This document shows positions 5,010 to 5,837 of a DNA stretch of 5,837 nucleotides, piece after piece. Position 1 is the stretch's first letter. The number at the start of each line of letters is the position of its first letter. The DNA is taken from contig JAJRRZ010000009.1 of NCBI GenBank assembly GCA_024279045.1, positions 1-5,837 of the forward strand, read 5' to 3'. This DNA comes from Alphaproteobacteria bacterium (GTDB lineage: Bacteria; Pseudomonadota; Alphaproteobacteria; Rhizobiales; Aestuariivirgaceae). The translations under genes were made by a program, and so were the position numbers. The notes under the pieces are model-generated. The model was not told where the DNA came from and made no database searches. It saw nothing but the letters and a program-made list of their open reading frames with translations.

Positions 5010-5837
5010 ATGAGCAGGCAGATGCACATCATCGGGCAAAGCCTGGCGGGCAAGATGGCAACGCTGTTGCTGGCGATGGGGCTGCTGGCATCAACCGCCT
5101 CCGCGCAGGGCGATGCACGGTGGAATGCGCTGTATGACCGCATCATCCGCCTGGAGCACCAGATGAAGGCGATGAAGCGCGACTACGAGCAGCGCATTCG
5201 CCGGCTGGAGGCGCAGTTGCGCGCTGCACGGCGAGGCAATGGCCGGGCAAACAGCGCCACCTCCACGCCGCGCCAGAATACGCCCGCGCCACGGCCACTC
5301 ACCACCCGCAGCACCGCGCCGGCACAACCATCCATTGCGCCGCAATTGCGCGAGCCGCAAATGACCATCGAACTGGAGGAGGATCGCGGCCCGCGTGAAG
5401 AGGTGGTGCTGGGGCGTATCGGTGGCGATGCCGCCGCGGTGGCCGGTGCGCCGCGCCCGGCGGCGCCTGCGGTTGCTGCGCCGCGCCCGCGTGGCGGTGC
5501 GGCAGCTGGCGGGCCGATTGCCCTGCCGGGGGCTGTTACCGATGCGCTGAACGCGCCCGCCGCGCCGCCACTGGCCGGGGCCAGCGGCGAGGCCGGGCTG
5601 GCGCCGGGCCGCGTGGCCGTTGCGCCGTTGCCACCACCCGGCGGCGGTGGCGCTGCTGCGCCCGCACCGCAAATGCCGGCACAGCCGGTGTCCATCCCCC
5701 CGGCTCTGGCGAAGCTTGCCGCCCCGGCGCTGTTGGAGAAGGCCCGCGCGCACTTCCTCGCCCGCCGTTACGACAAGGCGGAAGAGGCCTACCGGGTGTG
5801 GCTCAGCCGCTTTTCCGGCAACCCGAAAATGGCCGAG
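5010..5837 (+). CDS. cpoB: Tol-Pal associated TPR protein CpoB (YbgF), 5' part
   Basis: CpoB is a periplasmic protein that binds TolA and coordinates outer-membrane constriction with septal peptidoglycan synthesis. The frame is open for 276 codons to the right edge, with no stop, so the C-terminus is missing. Residues 1-32 are a Sec signal peptide ending in STASA before Gln33. Residues about 37-75 form a heptad-patterned coiled coil (LYDRIIRLEHQMKAMKRDYE and on), the usual trimerisation segment. Residues about 76-230 are a Pro/Ala/Gly/Arg-rich linker, with a more charged island near 113-138 (ELEEDRGPREE). Residues 239-276 begin the first TPR (LLEKARAHFLARRYDKAEEA), matching the repeat motif around RRYDKAEEAY. 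The remaining TPRs would lie to the right. The ATG at 5010 is four bases after the pal stop, so translation is probably coupled; ATG 5022 and 5055 are in-frame alternatives. The linker is much longer than the short linker of E. coli CpoB. Confidence 0.88.
   Translation, partial: MSRQMHIIGQSLAGKMATLLLAMGLLASTASAQGDARWNALYDRIIRLEHQMKAMKRDYEQRIRRLEAQLRAARRGNGRANSATSTPRQNTPAPRPLTTRSTAPAQPSIAPQLREPQMTIELEEDRGPREEVVLGRIGGDAAAVAGAPRPAAPAVAAPRPRGGAAAGGPIALPGAVTDALNAPAAPPLAGASGEAGLAPGRVAVAPLPPPGGGGAAAPAPQMPAQPVSIPPALAKLAAPALLEKARAHFLARRYDKAEEAYRVWLSRFSGNPKMAE

Overview
The window looks like a chromosomal stretch from a GC-rich alphaproteobacterium. The assignment rests on the TolA and Pal C-terminal domains, which carry paired cysteines in the form I associate with alphaproteobacteria (CWNIP...CQPY in TolA, C-x4-CWSQNRR in Pal), and on the gene order tolA-tolB-pal-cpoB. 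I cannot name a genus. There are no RNA genes, CRISPR arrays, insertion sequences or phage genes that I can see.

Layout: (1) At the left edge is the 3' part of a ccdA-type gene for a membrane protein that carries reducing power to the periplasm, closed by a small hairpin. (2) An isolated Flp-type prepilin gene of 65 codons follows, with no pilus assembly genes beside it in the window. (3) Convergent to it, on the minus strand, is a classical short-chain dehydrogenase/reductase resembling the YbbO family. (4) A compact divergent intergenic region of about 120 bp holds a hairpin that reaches the reductase start codon, plus two GTTAACAT direct repeats. (5) From there to the right edge runs the Tol-Pal envelope module on the plus strand: tolA, tolB, pal and the first 276 codons of cpoB (ybgF).

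The Tol-Pal genes work together. TolA is the inner-membrane energy-coupled rod, TolB the periplasmic beta-propeller, Pal the outer-membrane lipoprotein that binds peptidoglycan, and CpoB the periplasmic TPR protein that coordinates the complex with cell-wall synthesis during division. tolQ and tolR, which usually precede tolA, are absent; a divergently transcribed reductase sits there instead. The motor genes must therefore lie elsewhere, and tolA probably has its own promoter.

Most of the window is conserved housekeeping content, and I do not see a clearly undescribed system. The points worth a second look are the split tol cluster, a twin-arginine-like signal on TolB, an 8-codon minicistron bridging tolA and tolB, an unusually long Pro/Ala/Gly linker in CpoB, a start-codon hairpin in the reductase leader, and an 11-bp tandem repeat between tolB and pal.
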